A stretch of 64,000 bases of DNA from NCBI GenBank assembly GCA_035403525.1, contig DAONFE010000004.1, positions 1 through 64,000 on the forward strand, read 5' to 3'. The notes under the pieces are model-generated. The model was not told the origin of the DNA. It searched no databases and was given only the letters and a program-made list of their open reading frames with translations. Below are positions 8,854-16,390 of this stretch, piece after piece. Each line of letters begins with the position of its first letter. Position 1 is the stretch's first letter. The DNA is from Cryosericum sp035403525. GTDB lineage: Bacteria > Caldisericota > Caldisericia > Cryosericales > Cryosericaceae. The translations under genes were made by a program, and so were the position numbers.

Positions 8854-9202
8854 GGCGCTTGCTGCTCCCGCCGAGAATCGAAGATATCACCATACTGCCG
8901 GCAGATACAAGGAACCACCCCAACAACGCAGCCCAGAAGCCACTGATATTGAACCCCGACACGAAGAACGAGGTCAGCGCCATGACCGCGGCGTCAATAA
9001 CAAGAGTAAACACTCCAAGCGTCAGGACGCTGACCGGAAGGCTCACCAGAAGCAAGACCGGCCGGATGAGGGAGTTGATGACTCCAAAGATGAGGGCCGC
9101 CCAGAGTGCTGGCCAGAACCCTGTGACCACAAATCCCGGAAGGAATGAGCTGACGATAAGAAAGACACATGCATTGAGAAGCAATCGCACAATGAACTTC
9201 AT
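8834..9202 (-). CDS. Small membrane protein, 4-TMS phage holin superfamily IV (PF04020-like)
   Basis: A 122-residue, very hydrophobic protein with four predicted membrane helices, separated by short loops. The loop ALIFGVINSLIRPVLLLV and the following LPVSVLTLGVFTLVIDA resemble the family that includes YvlD of Bacillus. The family name comes from similarity to holins and no lytic role is implied; its function is unknown. The ATG has a strong GGGAGG ribosome-binding site. It overlaps the PHP gene by 20 bases and follows uvrC. Confidence 0.8.
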   Translation of the reverse strand: MKFIVRLLLNACVFLIVSSFLPGFVVTGFWPALWAALIFGVINSLIRPVLLLVSLPVSVLTLGVFTLVIDAAVMALTSFFVSGFNISGFWAALLGWFLVSAGSMVISSILGGSSKRHEYSSD

Positions 9203-9220
9203 GGTTCCTCCCTTCGATTA

Positions 9221-9251
9221 CAACTTGCGTTCGCGCTACGCACACAAGTTG
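9221..9251 (-). terminator. Hairpin between uvrC and the holin-like gene
   Basis: A perfect 7-base inverted repeat CAACTTG/CAAGTTG encloses a 17-base loop about 30 bases after the uvrC stop. No clear T-run follows, so it may be an attenuator or mRNA-stability hairpin instead of a true terminator. Confidence 0.35.
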
Positions 9252-9283
9252 CCAGCGAATGATCCTGCGATCGTCCCCGACAA

Positions 9284-10933
9284 CTATCGGTGCTTCAGCG
9301 GATGCTGATGCCGCTTATGAAACTCCTTCTTGCCGAAACGGTGTGCTTCATCCCGGACAGCCATCAGCAGCAGCAGCGCACCGGACTCGTGAGATAGTCT
9401 AACCGGTTCAGGCGTTCCTTCACGATAAAGGAGCTCCTCCTTCTTCGCAATACCGACAACGGGCACGTGCACACCCGCTGCGTCCCTTTCCCTGCAGACC
9501 GCATCGAGTTGTGACTTGCCGCCATCAATGAGAAGCAGGTCGCCCGCCTCCCCGAAGGTAACATCATCCCAGCGCGCGAAACGTCTCCGAAGCGCTTCCG
9601 CGAGCATTGCAGGGTCGTTCGGGGTCGACAGGGAGCGTATGTTGAACAGCCTGTACTGGCCCTTCGCAGGCTTGCCAGCTACAAACACCACCATGGATAC
9701 TGTGGCATCCTTGCCCGAGATGTTGGATACGTCGTATCCCTCGATGCGCATGGGAATCCGAGGAAGGTCGAGTACCACTTTCAGAACGTCCAGCTGGGCA
9801 GGAATGTCAGTCGCGCGCGTCGACGCAATCATCTTTTGTTCGGCATTGTCGCGGGCAAACCGGAGCAGCCTTCCTGTCTCTGGCGACCTGGGCGAGGCCA
9901 GTGTGACGCCAGGACCGAGCGCGGACTTCAGGCGGTCACGCACAAGTGCCGCCTCAGCTCCGGTCGCATCCACTGCTACGCGCTTCGGGGTCTCGACATG
10001 GAACCGCTCGTAGAAATCGATGATGATGTCGGCAATCAGCATGCCATCCAGCAGCGTCCTGCCCTTGAGATCGTAGATGAAGTCGGTCGAAGCTATGAGC
10101 CTGCCCTCTCGAACTGCCTGTCGTACAACGGCCACAAGGTTGCCCTGCTGGTGGAAAGCGAACACATCCATATCCTTAACGCCGGGAGCGAACACGGCGT
10201 AGCGCTCAAAGAGCCCCTTGAGAGCAAGATACGAGTCCCGATAGCGCACGGCGCGCTCGTACTGCTGGGACTGTGACGCCTGATTCATAGCGTTCTCGAG
10301 TTGCCGCAGCAGGGTTCGCATTCTTCCGTTCAGGAAGCTCGACAGGTTCACAACGATACGGTTGTACTCTTCCTGCGTGCACTTGTTGGCACACGGCGCA
10401 ACGCACAGCCCCAGGTCATAGTACAGGCATGGCTTGGTCGGCTTTGCCGGGTTGATCTTCCTGTGGCAGGTTCGCACCGGGAAGGCATGCCGGAGACTAT
10501 CGAGTCCGATGTTAAGGAGTCCGGACCTCGGGTAGGGCCCGAAGTAGTGGTTACGGGGGGTTGTCACGCGCCTGGTCTTGCGAAGAATGGGAAAGGCCTC
10601 GCCTGTCAGTTCTATCAATGGGTACGACTTGCCGTCGACAAGCTGAATGTTGTAGTGAGGTTTATAACGCTTGATGAAATTGGATTCGAGAACCAGGGCC
10701 TGGTCCTCGTGGCCCGCAGTGATAAAGCTGAAGAATGCCGCGTTCGAGACCATGGCGCGGGTCTTGGGGTTCAGGTCGTTTCTGAAGTACGATTCCACCC
10801 GCCTCCGCAGGTTCTTCGCCTTACCGACGTAAATGATGTCGTCTGTCGAGTTCCGTATGACGTAAACTCCCGGCTCAGCCGGGAGTTTAGCCAGCGATTC
10901 CTTCTGGAATGGTAGTTTGTATGCACTATCCAA
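9284..10933 (-). CDS. uvrC: Excinuclease ABC subunit C lacking the C-terminal helix-hairpin-helix domain
   Basis: Endonuclease of nucleotide excision repair that cuts on both sides of a UvrAB-marked lesion. From the N-terminus I see the GIY-YIG domain (EPGVYVIRN, IYVGKAKNLRRRVESYF), a UVR helical pair near residue 200, and the RNase H-like C-terminal nuclease (IEGYDVSNISGKDATVSMVV, DLLLIDGGKSQLDAV). It ends about 20 residues after RDEAHRFG, where other UvrC proteins continue into a helix-hairpin-helix module, so at about 549 residues it is short. Translating the three frames beyond the stop shows no lost domain. I infer a TTG start at 10933; no strong ribosome-binding site is visible, and an unstarted frame extends into rny. 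Confidence 0.9.
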   Translation of the reverse strand: MDSAYKLPFQKESLAKLPAEPGVYVIRNSTDDIIYVGKAKNLRRRVESYFRNDLNPKTRAMVSNAAFFSFITAGHEDQALVLESNFIKRYKPHYNIQLVDGKSYPLIELTGEAFPILRKTRRVTTPRNHYFGPYPRSGLLNIGLDSLRHAFPVRTCHRKINPAKPTKPCLYYDLGLCVAPCANKCTQEEYNRIVVNLSSFLNGRMRTLLRQLENAMNQASQSQQYERAVRYRDSYLALKGLFERYAVFAPGVKDMDVFAFHQQGNLVAVVRQAVREGRLIASTDFIYDLKGRTLLDGMLIADIIIDFYERFHVETPKRVAVDATGAEAALVRDRLKSALGPGVTLASPRSPETGRLLRFARDNAEQKMIASTRATDIPAQLDVLKVVLDLPRIPMRIEGYDVSNISGKDATVSMVVFVAGKPAKGQYRLFNIRSLSTPNDPAMLAEALRRRFARWDDVTFGEAGDLLLIDGGKSQLDAVCRERDAAGVHVPVVGIAKKEELLYREGTPEPVRLSHESGALLLLMAVRDEAHRFGKKEFHKRHQHPLKHR

Positions 10934-10946
10934 GCCGTCAAACGGG

Positions 10947-12497
10947 TTACTTGGCGTAATCAGAGTACCTCGTTTCGCGCACCACCGTGACCTTGATCTG
11001 ACCAGGATAGGAAACCTCAAGTTCAATCTTGCGAGCCACATCCATTGCGATCTTCGCGGCCAGTGCTTCGTCGACCTCTTCAGGTTCGACCAGGATACGA
11101 AGTTCCCGCCCTGCTTGAATCGCGTAGGACTTCTTGATACCGGGAATGGAATTTGCAATGGACTCGAGCTTCTCAAGCCGCTTGATGTAGCTCTCGACGC
11201 TCTCCCTTCGAGCTCCCGGCCTTGATGCAGACAAGGCGTCTGCGACATGAACAATCACGTCCAGCACGCTTTCCATTGGAACATCGGCATGATGCGCGGC
11301 TACCGCGTGAACGATGTCCGCTGCCTCACCAGACTTGTTCAGGATGTCAGCACCAATCAGCGCGTGTGGGCCCTCCACCTCGTAGTCTACGGCCTTGCCG
11401 ATGTCATGAACAAAACCCGCCCGCTTCGCCGCCGCTGCGGGCAGCTTCAGTTCAGATGCAATATTGGCGGCGATGAAGGCCGTCTCGACAGAATGCGCGA
11501 GGACATTCTGCCCATAGCTCGTACGATACTTCAGCCGTCCGATAAGGCGCGTGATGTCATCTGACAATCCCGCAATCCCGACACGCGCGGCGGCCTGCTG
11601 TCCCTCCCCGAATACCCGCTCGTCCATCTGACGTTCCGCTTCCTCAACAAACTGCTCGATGTGAGCTGGATGGATGCGCCCATCGGCAACAAGGCGTTCC
11701 AGGGCGATACGTGCAACTTCACGGCGAATCGGGTTGAAGGCTGACAGCGTTACAGCCTCAGGCGTGTCATCTATCAGCAGGTCCACTCCAGTAAGAGTCT
11801 CAAATGCGCGGATGTTCCTGCCTTCCCGACCGATGATGCGCCCCTTCCATTCTTCTGACGGCAACGGGACAACGCTGATCGTGGATTCGCCGACATAGTC
11901 CGTCGCAATGCGCTGGATGGATGAGGCAATGACCTCCGCTGCCTTGGCGTCGGCCTGCAGTTCGGCTTCGTGAACCACGTCCCCAACCATCTTGGCGACG
12001 CGAGAACGAGTATCTTTCTCAGCGCGGTCCAGTACAACAGCCCTCGCCTCATCGGGCGTCATCTGGGCTATCCTCTGGAGCTCCGCTTCAGCGGCAAGTT
12101 TCTGTCGTTCTATTTCCTGGGCGCTGTCACGGAGTTTTTCCTGCGCTGTGTCCAGTTCCTTGCTCTTCTGCTCTACCTGTTCGGTGCGATGGTCGAGAAA
12201 CGCCTCTTTCTGAACAAGCCGATGCTCTGTTTTTTCCAGTTCGCCCTGTCTGGCGAGGTATCTGTTTTCGAGAGCGTTCTTCTTCTCTTCCAGCTCTTCC
12301 TGAAGCTTGAGTCTATTCTTGGCATTCTCAGCCTCGATGTTGGAGCGTGCTTCCTCCTCCATCTTTCGGACAAGTTCCCGTGCTGACTCCACACGGTTTC
12401 TTGCGATGTATCCTTCGATAACGAGTCCGATGACAATGCCAAGAATCAGCATCCCCGCATATATCGCGGAGGAGATGATTCCGTTTGGTCCAGGCAT
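10947..12497 (-). CDS. rny: Ribonuclease Y
   Basis: Membrane-anchored endoribonuclease that initiates mRNA decay. The 516-residue product has an N-terminal membrane helix (about residues 9-29), a long charged coiled coil to about residue 150, a KH RNA-binding domain containing GRIIGREGRNIRAFE, and an HD phosphohydrolase domain with the metal-binding FVHDIGKAVDYE. The ATG has an AGGGAG ribosome-binding site. It lies 72 bases after recA, separated by a hairpin (12521-12546). The recA-rny neighbourhood is common in Gram-positive bacteria. Confidence 0.96.
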   Translation of the reverse strand: MPGPNGIISSAIYAGMLILGIVIGLVIEGYIARNRVESARELVRKMEEEARSNIEAENAKNRLKLQEELEEKKNALENRYLARQGELEKTEHRLVQKEAFLDHRTEQVEQKSKELDTAQEKLRDSAQEIERQKLAAEAELQRIAQMTPDEARAVVLDRAEKDTRSRVAKMVGDVVHEAELQADAKAAEVIASSIQRIATDYVGESTISVVPLPSEEWKGRIIGREGRNIRAFETLTGVDLLIDDTPEAVTLSAFNPIRREVARIALERLVADGRIHPAHIEQFVEEAERQMDERVFGEGQQAAARVGIAGLSDDITRLIGRLKYRTSYGQNVLAHSVETAFIAANIASELKLPAAAAKRAGFVHDIGKAVDYEVEGPHALIGADILNKSGEAADIVHAVAAHHADVPMESVLDVIVHVADALSASRPGARRESVESYIKRLEKLESIANSIPGIKKSYAIQAGRELRILVEPEEVDEALAAKIAMDVARKIELEVSYPGQIKVTVVRETRYSDYAK

Positions 12498-12520
12498 GTT
12501 TACTCCCTCAGTTCATATGA

Positions 12521-12546
12521 TTCCAGCAGGCACAGGCCTGCTGGAA
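12521..12546 (-). terminator. Hairpin between recA and rny
   Basis: A perfect 10-base inverted repeat (TTCCAGCAGG/CCTGCTGGAA) with a 6-base loop lies 24 bases after the recA stop. It is followed by TCATATG, not a T-run, so partial termination or an mRNA-processing role between recA and rny is as likely as full termination. Confidence 0.45.
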
Positions 12547-12569
12547 GTAACTCACGGATATGCCAGTGG

Positions 12570-13634
12570 CTACTCCTGAGACGCAGGTCCGGCCTGGACA
12601 GTGAGTTTGTCCCGGACCTTGCCCTTGATCTCATTCATAACGTCCTGGTGCTCCTTGAGATAAGTTGCAGCATTGTCCCTTCCCTGGGCAAGCCGCGTGC
12701 CTCCATAGGCATACCACGATCCACTCTTCTCAATGATGTCAAACTGGACGGCCAAGTCCACAACCTCGCCGAAGGTCTGAATGCCTTTGCCAAAAATGAT
12801 ATCGAACTGCGCGACCCGGTACGGTGGAGCCATCTTGTTCTTGACAACCTTCACCTTGACCTTGTTGCCTATGACGTTGTCACCCTCGGTAATGCTCTCA
12901 ACACGACGGACTTCCATACGGACGGACGAGTAAAACTTCAGCGCGCGTCCTCCGGGCGTCACCTCAGGATTCCCGTAGGTCACACCGATCTTCTCGCGCA
13001 GCTGATTGATAAAGATGGCACACGTCTGCGACTTGTTGAGAATTCCCGTCAGCTTGCGAAGCGCCTGTGACATGAGGCGAGCCTGCAGCCCTACAAACTG
13101 GTCGCCCATCATGCCTTCAAGCTCGGCGCGGGGCACGAGCGACGCGACTGAATCCAGTGCAAACACGTCCAAACCCCCGGACTGGACAAGCATACTCGCG
13201 ATCTCCAACGCCTGTTCGGCGTAATCCGGCTGAGAGATAATCAACTGGTCCACGTCCACTCCGATGTTACGGGCGTAGACCGGGTCGAGAGCATGCTCGG
13301 CGTCAATGAACGCCGCCCTTCCACCTGCTTTCTGTGCCTCGGCAATAGCTTGCAGGGCCAAGGTCGTCTTGCCTCCACCCTCTGGCCCATAGATCTCGAC
13401 AATACGCCCGCGCGGCAGGCCGCCGATGCCCAGCGCGGCGTCCAGCGACAGACTTCCCGTCGAAATAGCACTGACAGACGCCCTGTCCGGCCGGTCTCCA
13501 AGCTTCATGACCGACCCCTTGCCAAATTGCTTCTCTATCTGCGACATGGCTGCCGCGAGAGCTTTGTCGCGTTCACTGTCTCTCTCGGCCGCCTCGTTCT
13601 TCTGTGCCTTGTCAATCAGTTTTCCGTTTTCCAT
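12570..13634 (-). CDS. recA: Recombinase RecA
   Basis: ATP-dependent strand-exchange protein of homologous recombination and the SOS response. The 354-residue protein is a normal length. It has the N-terminal oligomerisation helix, Walker A GPEGGGKTTL (most RecA proteins have GPESSGKTT), Walker B VFALDSVASLVP, loop L1 with MMGDQFVGLQARLMSQALR and loop L2 with FINQLREKIGVTYGNPEVT. The ATG follows GGAGG. A promoter is predicted just upstream at 13669-13696, overlapping the thpR stop. I see no obvious GAAC-N4-GTTC-type LexA site in the short leader. Confidence 0.97.
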   Translation of the reverse strand: MENGKLIDKAQKNEAAERDSERDKALAAAMSQIEKQFGKGSVMKLGDRPDRASVSAISTGSLSLDAALGIGGLPRGRIVEIYGPEGGGKTTLALQAIAEAQKAGGRAAFIDAEHALDPVYARNIGVDVDQLIISQPDYAEQALEIASMLVQSGGLDVFALDSVASLVPRAELEGMMGDQFVGLQARLMSQALRKLTGILNKSQTCAIFINQLREKIGVTYGNPEVTPGGRALKFYSSVRMEVRRVESITEGDNVIGNKVKVKVVKNKMAPPYRVAQFDIIFGKGIQTFGEVVDLAVQFDIIEKSGSWYAYGGTRLAQGRDNAATYLKEHQDVMNEIKGKVRDKLTVQAGPASQE

Positions 13635-13668
13635 GGAGCCTCCACGTATGGTGTAAGCCTTGTAGTTC

Positions 13669-13696
13669 AGTATACTTCAGTCTTTCCCTTCGGCAA
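13669..13696 (-). promoter_or_regulatory. Predicted promoter of recA
   Basis: On the minus strand TTGCCG (3 of 6 to the -35 consensus), a 16-base spacer and TATACT (-10) span the end of thpR. The start site would be near 13662, giving recA a leader of about 28 bases that holds its GGAGG ribosome-binding site. Confidence 0.5.
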
Positions 13697-14246
13697 ATGG
13701 AGCCAGTTCTACCGCCCCCTGTGGGACATAGGTCGGGGTGCCCGTTCCCAGTACGCTCTCATAGAGCACTACCTTGCTGACTGGAACCACCAGTGGTTGA
13801 ACCGGGGGAAGGCGAAGCGGCAGGGGCAGTTCGGGTCCATGCCCGTTAAACCGGGCGATGGTCACATGGGGCACGAAGGGCTCGGGGCGTCTGTTGGACC
13901 CAAGACCAGTCAGACCCGTGGTTACCGCGCTGGCAAGAGCCTCCGCCTCCGCGGGGGTGGAGGCAGGGCCGACCCATAGAACCGATGGATACCCTTGCCG
14001 GTAGAAAACCCCCAAACGGTCAAGTACCAGTGTCGTTGCTGTCTTTGCGGCGAGAGATGCCCGCAGGCGCTCCATGGCGGAAGGCACCTGGGCGGCCGGC
14101 AGATCACCAAGAAATCTCAGCGTAATGTGCGCGGACGCGGGCGGAACGACACGCAGGCCGTCGGCCAGGGCACCCAGTACAGGACGCTGCATGGCCAGCC
14201 AGCTGGCGAACGAGTCGGGAAGTGGAATAGCTACAAACGCTCTCAT
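13677..14246 (-). CDS. thpR: RNA 2',3'-cyclic phosphodiesterase (LigT family)
   Basis: Two-histidine phosphoesterase that opens 2',3'-cyclic phosphates of RNA ends, a family first studied as a 2'-5' RNA ligase. The 189-residue length is typical. The two catalytic HxT motifs are clear: AHITLRFLG in the N-terminal half and HVTIARF in the C-terminal half. It starts inside the rimO stop codon (ATGA), so the two are probably translated together. It is the last gene of the unit descending from tig, just before recA. Confidence 0.92.
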   Translation of the reverse strand: MRAFVAIPLPDSFASWLAMQRPVLGALADGLRVVPPASAHITLRFLGDLPAAQVPSAMERLRASLAAKTATTLVLDRLGVFYRQGYPSVLWVGPASTPAEAEALASAVTTGLTGLGSNRRPEPFVPHVTIARFNGHGPELPLPLRLPPVQPLVVPVSKVVLYESVLGTGTPTYVPQGAVELAPFAEGKD

Positions 14247-15601
14247 GTAAGGGTTCCCTTCAGGTCATACGGTCCAGTCTCAGCAATCTGGACTTTGACA
14301 ATCTGACCCGGCTCCGGCAGCGGCCTGTCTCCATGAGCACGCACGTGTACGACGTTATCGACATCAGGGGCATCCAGGAGGGTACGCCCTGTGACGTTTG
14401 AGCCTGCAACCTCATCAACAAGCACGTCGATGTCTTTATGAAGATAGCGCCGCTCGTTGACCGCGAGGGAGACCCTCTGCTGCATCGCCATGAACTCGTG
14501 CAGCCTGCGGGCTTTTGTCGACGGATGCACCTGGTCAGGGTACCGCGAGGAAGGCGCCAGATCTTCCCGTGAGTAGGCAAACGCGGCCGCATGGTCAAGC
14601 TGAAGGGCTTCCACGTCAGCCAGCAGCTGCCGGAACTGAGCCTCCGTCTCTCCAGGGAACCCAACGATGAAGGTACTACGAATTGCGGCATCTGGAATGA
14701 TGTGCCGGACACGCGCGACGACTCTGCCCGCAGAACCCGGCGCCCACGGCCGGCCCATGGCTTTGAGGACGGAAGGGTCTGTATGCTGCAGAGGAATGTC
14801 CACGTAGTGTGCAATATGCTGTGAACTGGCTACCGTTTCCAACAACTCCCGGTCAACGAGCGTAGGGTAGAGATACAGGACGCGTATCAACCTGACGCCC
14901 GGCAGGCGGTCCATGTTGCGCAGCAACTGCACAAGCTGTGGGCGATGGTCAGGCGAGAAATCCATCCCATAGGCACTTGTGTTCTGCGATACCAGGATGA
15001 GCTCGCGAGCGCCAGCCTCGACAAGCTGTGCAGCCTCTTGCAGGACCACGTCCGGGGACCTGCTGACGAGGCGACCCTTGATCCTCGGAATGGTGCAGTA
15101 CGTGCAACGCTGTGAGCACCCGTCTGCAATCTTCAGATACGCGTACCCGCCCGACGTACTGACCAGCCGGGGCGCAGCAAACTGACGCATCGCGGTTGCT
15201 GAGACTGAGGTATGCGGCGGCTGACTTCCACCCTCGTGAAGCAGCGACGCCCAGAAGTCGGCCTGGTACAGCGCATCGACTCCCATGACAGCGGACAACC
15301 CCCGGTGCCGTCGCTCAAGTTCACTCTTCCACAACTCTGGATAACAGCCTACCACAACGATGCGAAGACCCTTCCCTCTCCGCTGAATGGTCTCCAGCTG
15401 ATCCAGCGTCTCTTCAGCCTCAACCCGGGCTGCCTCCAGGAATCCACAGGTATTCACGACGACGACATCCGCGTCCTGCGGGTCCGAGCAGACGACCGCC
15501 TCCGGGTTCGCAGCAACAATCTGCCCAAGGATGGCCTCGCTGTCCGCAAGGTTCTTGGCACAGCCGAGGCTGATCATGCACACGCGTGGCTTATGGCGCA
15601 T
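14243..15601 (-). CDS. rimO: Ribosomal protein uS12 methylthiotransferase RimO
   Basis: Radical-SAM enzyme that methylthiolates the conserved aspartate of ribosomal protein S12. The 452-residue product has the N-terminal UPF0004 domain with cysteines in MISLGCAKNLADSE, NTCGF and VVGCYPE, the radical SAM motif CSQRCTYCTIPRIKG, and a C-terminal TRAM-type RNA-binding domain. SLGCAKN and the CxxxCxxC cluster distinguish it from MiaB only in part; the short N-terminus and the family pattern favour RimO. The ATG at 15601 overlaps the end of the rodZ-like gene by 11 bases. The frame is open 16 codons further upstream. Confidence 0.93.
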   Translation of the reverse strand: MRHKPRVCMISLGCAKNLADSEAILGQIVAANPEAVVCSDPQDADVVVVNTCGFLEAARVEAEETLDQLETIQRRGKGLRIVVVGCYPELWKSELERRHRGLSAVMGVDALYQADFWASLLHEGGSQPPHTSVSATAMRQFAAPRLVSTSGGYAYLKIADGCSQRCTYCTIPRIKGRLVSRSPDVVLQEAAQLVEAGARELILVSQNTSAYGMDFSPDHRPQLVQLLRNMDRLPGVRLIRVLYLYPTLVDRELLETVASSQHIAHYVDIPLQHTDPSVLKAMGRPWAPGSAGRVVARVRHIIPDAAIRSTFIVGFPGETEAQFRQLLADVEALQLDHAAAFAYSREDLAPSSRYPDQVHPSTKARRLHEFMAMQQRVSLAVNERRYLHKDIDVLVDEVAGSNVTGRTLLDAPDVDNVVHVRAHGDRPLPEPGQIVKVQIAETGPYDLKGTLT

Positions 15602-16385
15602 GCGGTGACCCGTATTCGAGTGTAACGACGGTTTTGTCCGGCGAGGCAACTCCTTTGTCCACTCCGTCTATCGTAACGTTCGTGTACATGGCATTGCCAA
15701 AATCGACAACGATGTACCTTCCGGACACCTGCGTGCTGGCGCCGGGACTGAGGACGCCCGAGAACACTACTCTGCCGTCAGCCGTAATTTCGACCCAGGC
15801 ACGTCGTGTCGTCGCAGTGAGTTCAAGGGTCAGTATTCCGTTAGTGGACGGCTCAGTCGGTTCTGTAGGGGTAGAGGGCGAACCCGGAGTCGTCGTACCA
15901 TCGCCCTGTGAAGGGCTACCAATAGACGGAGAGCCGGGCTCCGAGACCGATGGGGTCGAAGCACCATCGCTCGGACCTGCCGGTGTTGTACGTCCGCGCC
16001 CTGCGAGCAGCACGGTCGCGACGACAAGCGCAATAATGACAATCGCCACGAGCGACATGACGCTTCGCTTCCTGCGATAGACGGGGACCGACGCGCCGCT
16101 GCGTCGAGACTTGGGAGCAGAGCCTGCATCGTCATGCTGCGTCGCCGGGTGCTCGCTCGCAACGCCAGAGAAACCGCTGACCACCTCGTCGCCATCCAGA
16201 CCAAGATACTCGGCATATCTGCGGGCGTAGGACTTGAAGAACCCATCGAAAACATCGGGCCCTCCAGCTTCAAGCGACTCCAGCACCGACTTGCGCAGCA
16301 GCGTTTCACGAGAAGCCTCATCGAGAGAGAGCCCCAGCTCTGCCCGTCTTGCTCGTAAGGCTGCAGCCGCCGTCTCCCGATTCAT
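15591..16385 (-). CDS. RodZ-like membrane protein (helix-turn-helix, TM, DUF4115)
   Basis: Probably the cytoskeletal adaptor RodZ, which links MreB to the cell-wall elongation machinery. The 264-residue protein has a Cro/HTH_25-type N-terminal domain (LRARRAELGLSLDEASRET), a basic stretch before one membrane helix (SLVAIVIIALVVATVLLAG, about residues 110-128), a Ser/Pro/Thr-rich linker of about 40 residues, and a C-terminal beta domain resembling DUF4115 (AWVEITADGRVVFSGVLSPG). It lies between lon and rimO with almost no spacing. In several Gram-positive genomes a RodZ gene also sits beside rimO. I see no mreB in this window. Confidence 0.83.
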   Translation of the reverse strand: MNRETAAAALRARRAELGLSLDEASRETLLRKSVLESLEAGGPDVFDGFFKSYARRYAEYLGLDGDEVVSGFSGVASEHPATQHDDAGSAPKSRRSGASVPVYRRKRSVMSLVAIVIIALVVATVLLAGRGRTTPAGPSDGASTPSVSEPGSPSIGSPSQGDGTTTPGSPSTPTEPTEPSTNGILTLELTATTRRAWVEITADGRVVFSGVLSPGASTQVSGRYIVVDFGNAMYTNVTIDGVDKGVASPDKTVVTLEYGSPHAP

Positions 16386-16390
16386 TGCAC

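Noticed and set aside
8834..9202. Prophage remnant, because of the holin-like family name
   Set aside because: No phage genes accompany it; the family is widespread in chromosomes as a membrane protein of unknown role.
9284..9310. Frameshift explanation for the short UvrC
   Set aside because: Translating all three frames downstream of the stop gave no helix-hairpin-helix sequence.
10934..11254. Upstream extension of uvrC into rny
   Set aside because: The sequence in this frame lacks UvrC similarity and lies within the KH/HD-encoding end of rny.
13635..13700. LexA/SOS box before recA
   Set aside because: I searched by eye for CGAAC-N4-GTTCG and CTGT-N8-ACAG-like sequences and found none convincing. 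The lineage's SOS motif is unknown to me.
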